Shown: positions 63,265 to 64,000 of the stretch, piece after piece | Layout of the letters: the number at the start of each line of letters is the position of its first letter | Numbering within the stretch: position 1 is the first letter of the stretch | Assembly: GCF_016745395.1 (NCBI RefSeq) | Contig: NZ_JAERVJ010000002.1 | Span: 186,001 to 250,000, forward strand | Direction of reading: 5' to 3' | Length of the DNA: 64,000 bases | Origin: Methylocystis sp. Sn-Cys | GTDB taxonomy: Bacteria; Pseudomonadota; Alphaproteobacteria; Rhizobiales; Beijerinckiaceae | The notes under the pieces: generated by a model | Told to the model about the DNA's origin: nothing | Seen by the model: only the letters and a program-made list of their open reading frames with translations | Database searches by the model: none | Position numbers and translations under genes: made by a program

Positions 63265-64000
63265 GCGAACAACCCCATCGGCTGCTCGATCAGCGTTTTG
63301 AAAGCCGCCAGCAGCTCCGCGCCCAATGCCCCGTCGACCGCGCGATGGTCGCAGGACAGCGTCACGCTCATAATGGTGGCGACCGTGGGTGCGCCATTCT
63401 TCACGACCATCCGCTGCTCGCCCTTGCCGACGGCGAGGATCGTCGATTGCGGCGGGTTGATCACCGCCGAGAAATTCTTGATCCCATACATGCCGAGGTT
63501 GGAGACGGCGGAGACCCCGCCCTCATATTCCTGCGGCTTCAATTTCCGCTCGCGGGCGCGGCCGGCGAGCTCGCGGACCTCGTCCGAAATCTCACGAACG
63601 GTTTTGGCTTGCGCGTTTCGGATGATCGGCGTGATGAGCCCGCCGGGGATGGCCACTGCAACGCCAATGTCGGAAGCCTTGTGCTTCAACATCGCCTCGG
63701 GCGTGAAGGTGACATTGGCCTCCGGCACGCGCTGCAAAGCGAGCGCCAACGTCTTCACGATATAATCGTTGACCGAGGTCTTCCATTCCGGCGAACCATC
63801 CGCGCGCTTGGGCGCCGCCGCGTTGAACTCCTCGCGCAGACGCAGGAGCGCGTCGATCTCGCAATCGACGTCGAGGTAGAAATGCGGGACGGTCTGGATC
63901 GACTCCGTGAGACGGCGGGCGATCGCCTTGCGCATGGAATCGTGTGGGACTTCCTCATAGGAGTCGGCTGCATAATACTTGCGGGTCGTCTCGAGCGAGG
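63261..64000 (-). CDS. pdhC: Dihydrolipoamide acetyltransferase E2, pyruvate dehydrogenase complex (N-terminus outside window)
   Basis: Only the catalytic part is present; the frame is open to the right edge. It has HDSMRKAIARRLTESIQTVP, DYIVKTLALALQRVPEANVT, GGVSAVSNLGMYGIKNFSAV and the catalytic SCDHRAVDGALGAEL (H-x-x-x-D-G). It transfers acetyl from lipoyl domains to CoA. The E2 identity (rather than another 2-oxo acid E2) is supported by MYGIKNFSAVINPPQ. The stop overlaps the GDCCVxC gene start. Confidence 0.93.
   Translation of the reverse strand, partial: SLETTRKYYAADSYEEVPHDSMRKAIARRLTESIQTVPHFYLDVDCEIDALLRLREEFNAAAPKRADGSPEWKTSVNDYIVKTLALALQRVPEANVTFTPEAMLKHKASDIGVAVAIPGGLITPIIRNAQAKTVREISDEVRELAGRARERKLKPQEYEGGVSAVSNLGMYGIKNFSAVINPPQSTILAVGKGEQRMVVKNGAPTVATIMSVTLSCDHRAVDGALGAELLAAFKTLIEQPMGLFA

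Overview
The window is one 64 kb stretch of a GC-rich alphaproteobacterial chromosome, almost certainly Hyphomicrobiales (Rhizobiales). The evidence is the conserved run ispDF | dusB(nifR3)-ntrB-ntrC ... ntrY-ntrX-hfq-hflX ... mazG, a bifunctional IspDF, an NtrX without the GAFTGA loop, and metG/tatD/MBL linkage. The many chromosomal repeats and a FadL-type porin would fit a Methylocystaceae-like methylotroph, but that is inference: no diagnostic methane or methanol oxidation gene is present. I see no rRNA, tRNA, CRISPR array or prophage.

Layout. 1-2.2 kb: pncC (cut by the window edge) and arfB, then a YcfT-like acyltransferase. 2.6-7.7 kb: ispDF diverges from the dusB-ntrB-ntrC operon. 7.7-13.0 kb: an accessory block (AraC regulator, DUF3047 Tat protein, GNAT acetyltransferase, ApeA-like HEPN defence gene) separates ntrBC from ntrYX. 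It carries an internal tandem duplication made of the 3' end of the DUF3047 gene and the ntrY 5' flank, with a different cargo gene in each unit. 13.0-18.9 kb: ntrY-ntrX, hfq-hflX, SMR transporter. 19.3-24.7 kb: cytochrome b561, mazG, double cold-shock protein, alpha/beta hydrolase, MBL hydrolase and tatD. 24.7-27.7 kb: an accessory interval between tatD and metG with a frameshifted pseudogene, a ParDE-like module, a methyltransferase and a VapBC module. 27.8-32.7 kb: metG, small hypotheticals, MFS transporter, Ntn-type hydrolase. 32.7-33.7 kb: 1 kb without a supported gene but rich in perfect hairpins.

33.7-38.2 kb holds tetrapyrrole genes (hemC-hemD, a TPR membrane protein, and convergent cysG). 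38.7-44.1 kb: TonB-dependent siderophore receptor, c-type cytochrome, alkB, a lipoprotein and a lysine-rich small protein. 44.5-47.6 kb: mog, dapB-gpmA, rlpA. 47.7-53.0 kb: a GGDEF-EAL protein, a secreted chitin-binding/FnIII protein with an unrecognised C-terminal domain, and an exonuclease with a TerB-like tail. 53.3-55.3 kb: thiC under a TPP riboswitch. 55.5-64 kb: small exported proteins, a P-type cation ATPase, DsrE-like/TusA pair, a FadL porin, Mrp/ApbC, a GDCCVxC zinc-ribbon-like protein and the truncated pdhC (E2).

Intergenic DNA is dominated by dispersed palindromic repeats. Family A (about 83 bp) occurs seven times. Family B (about 103 bp core) occurs at least seven times. In at least two places an A copy sits between the two separated halves of a B copy. 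Strand use is mixed, with short operons marked by 1-13 nt overlaps (arfB/pncC spacing 3 nt, dusB/ntrB, ntrY/ntrX, hemC/hemD, tatD/MBL, vapBC, parDE, pdhC/GDCCVxC).
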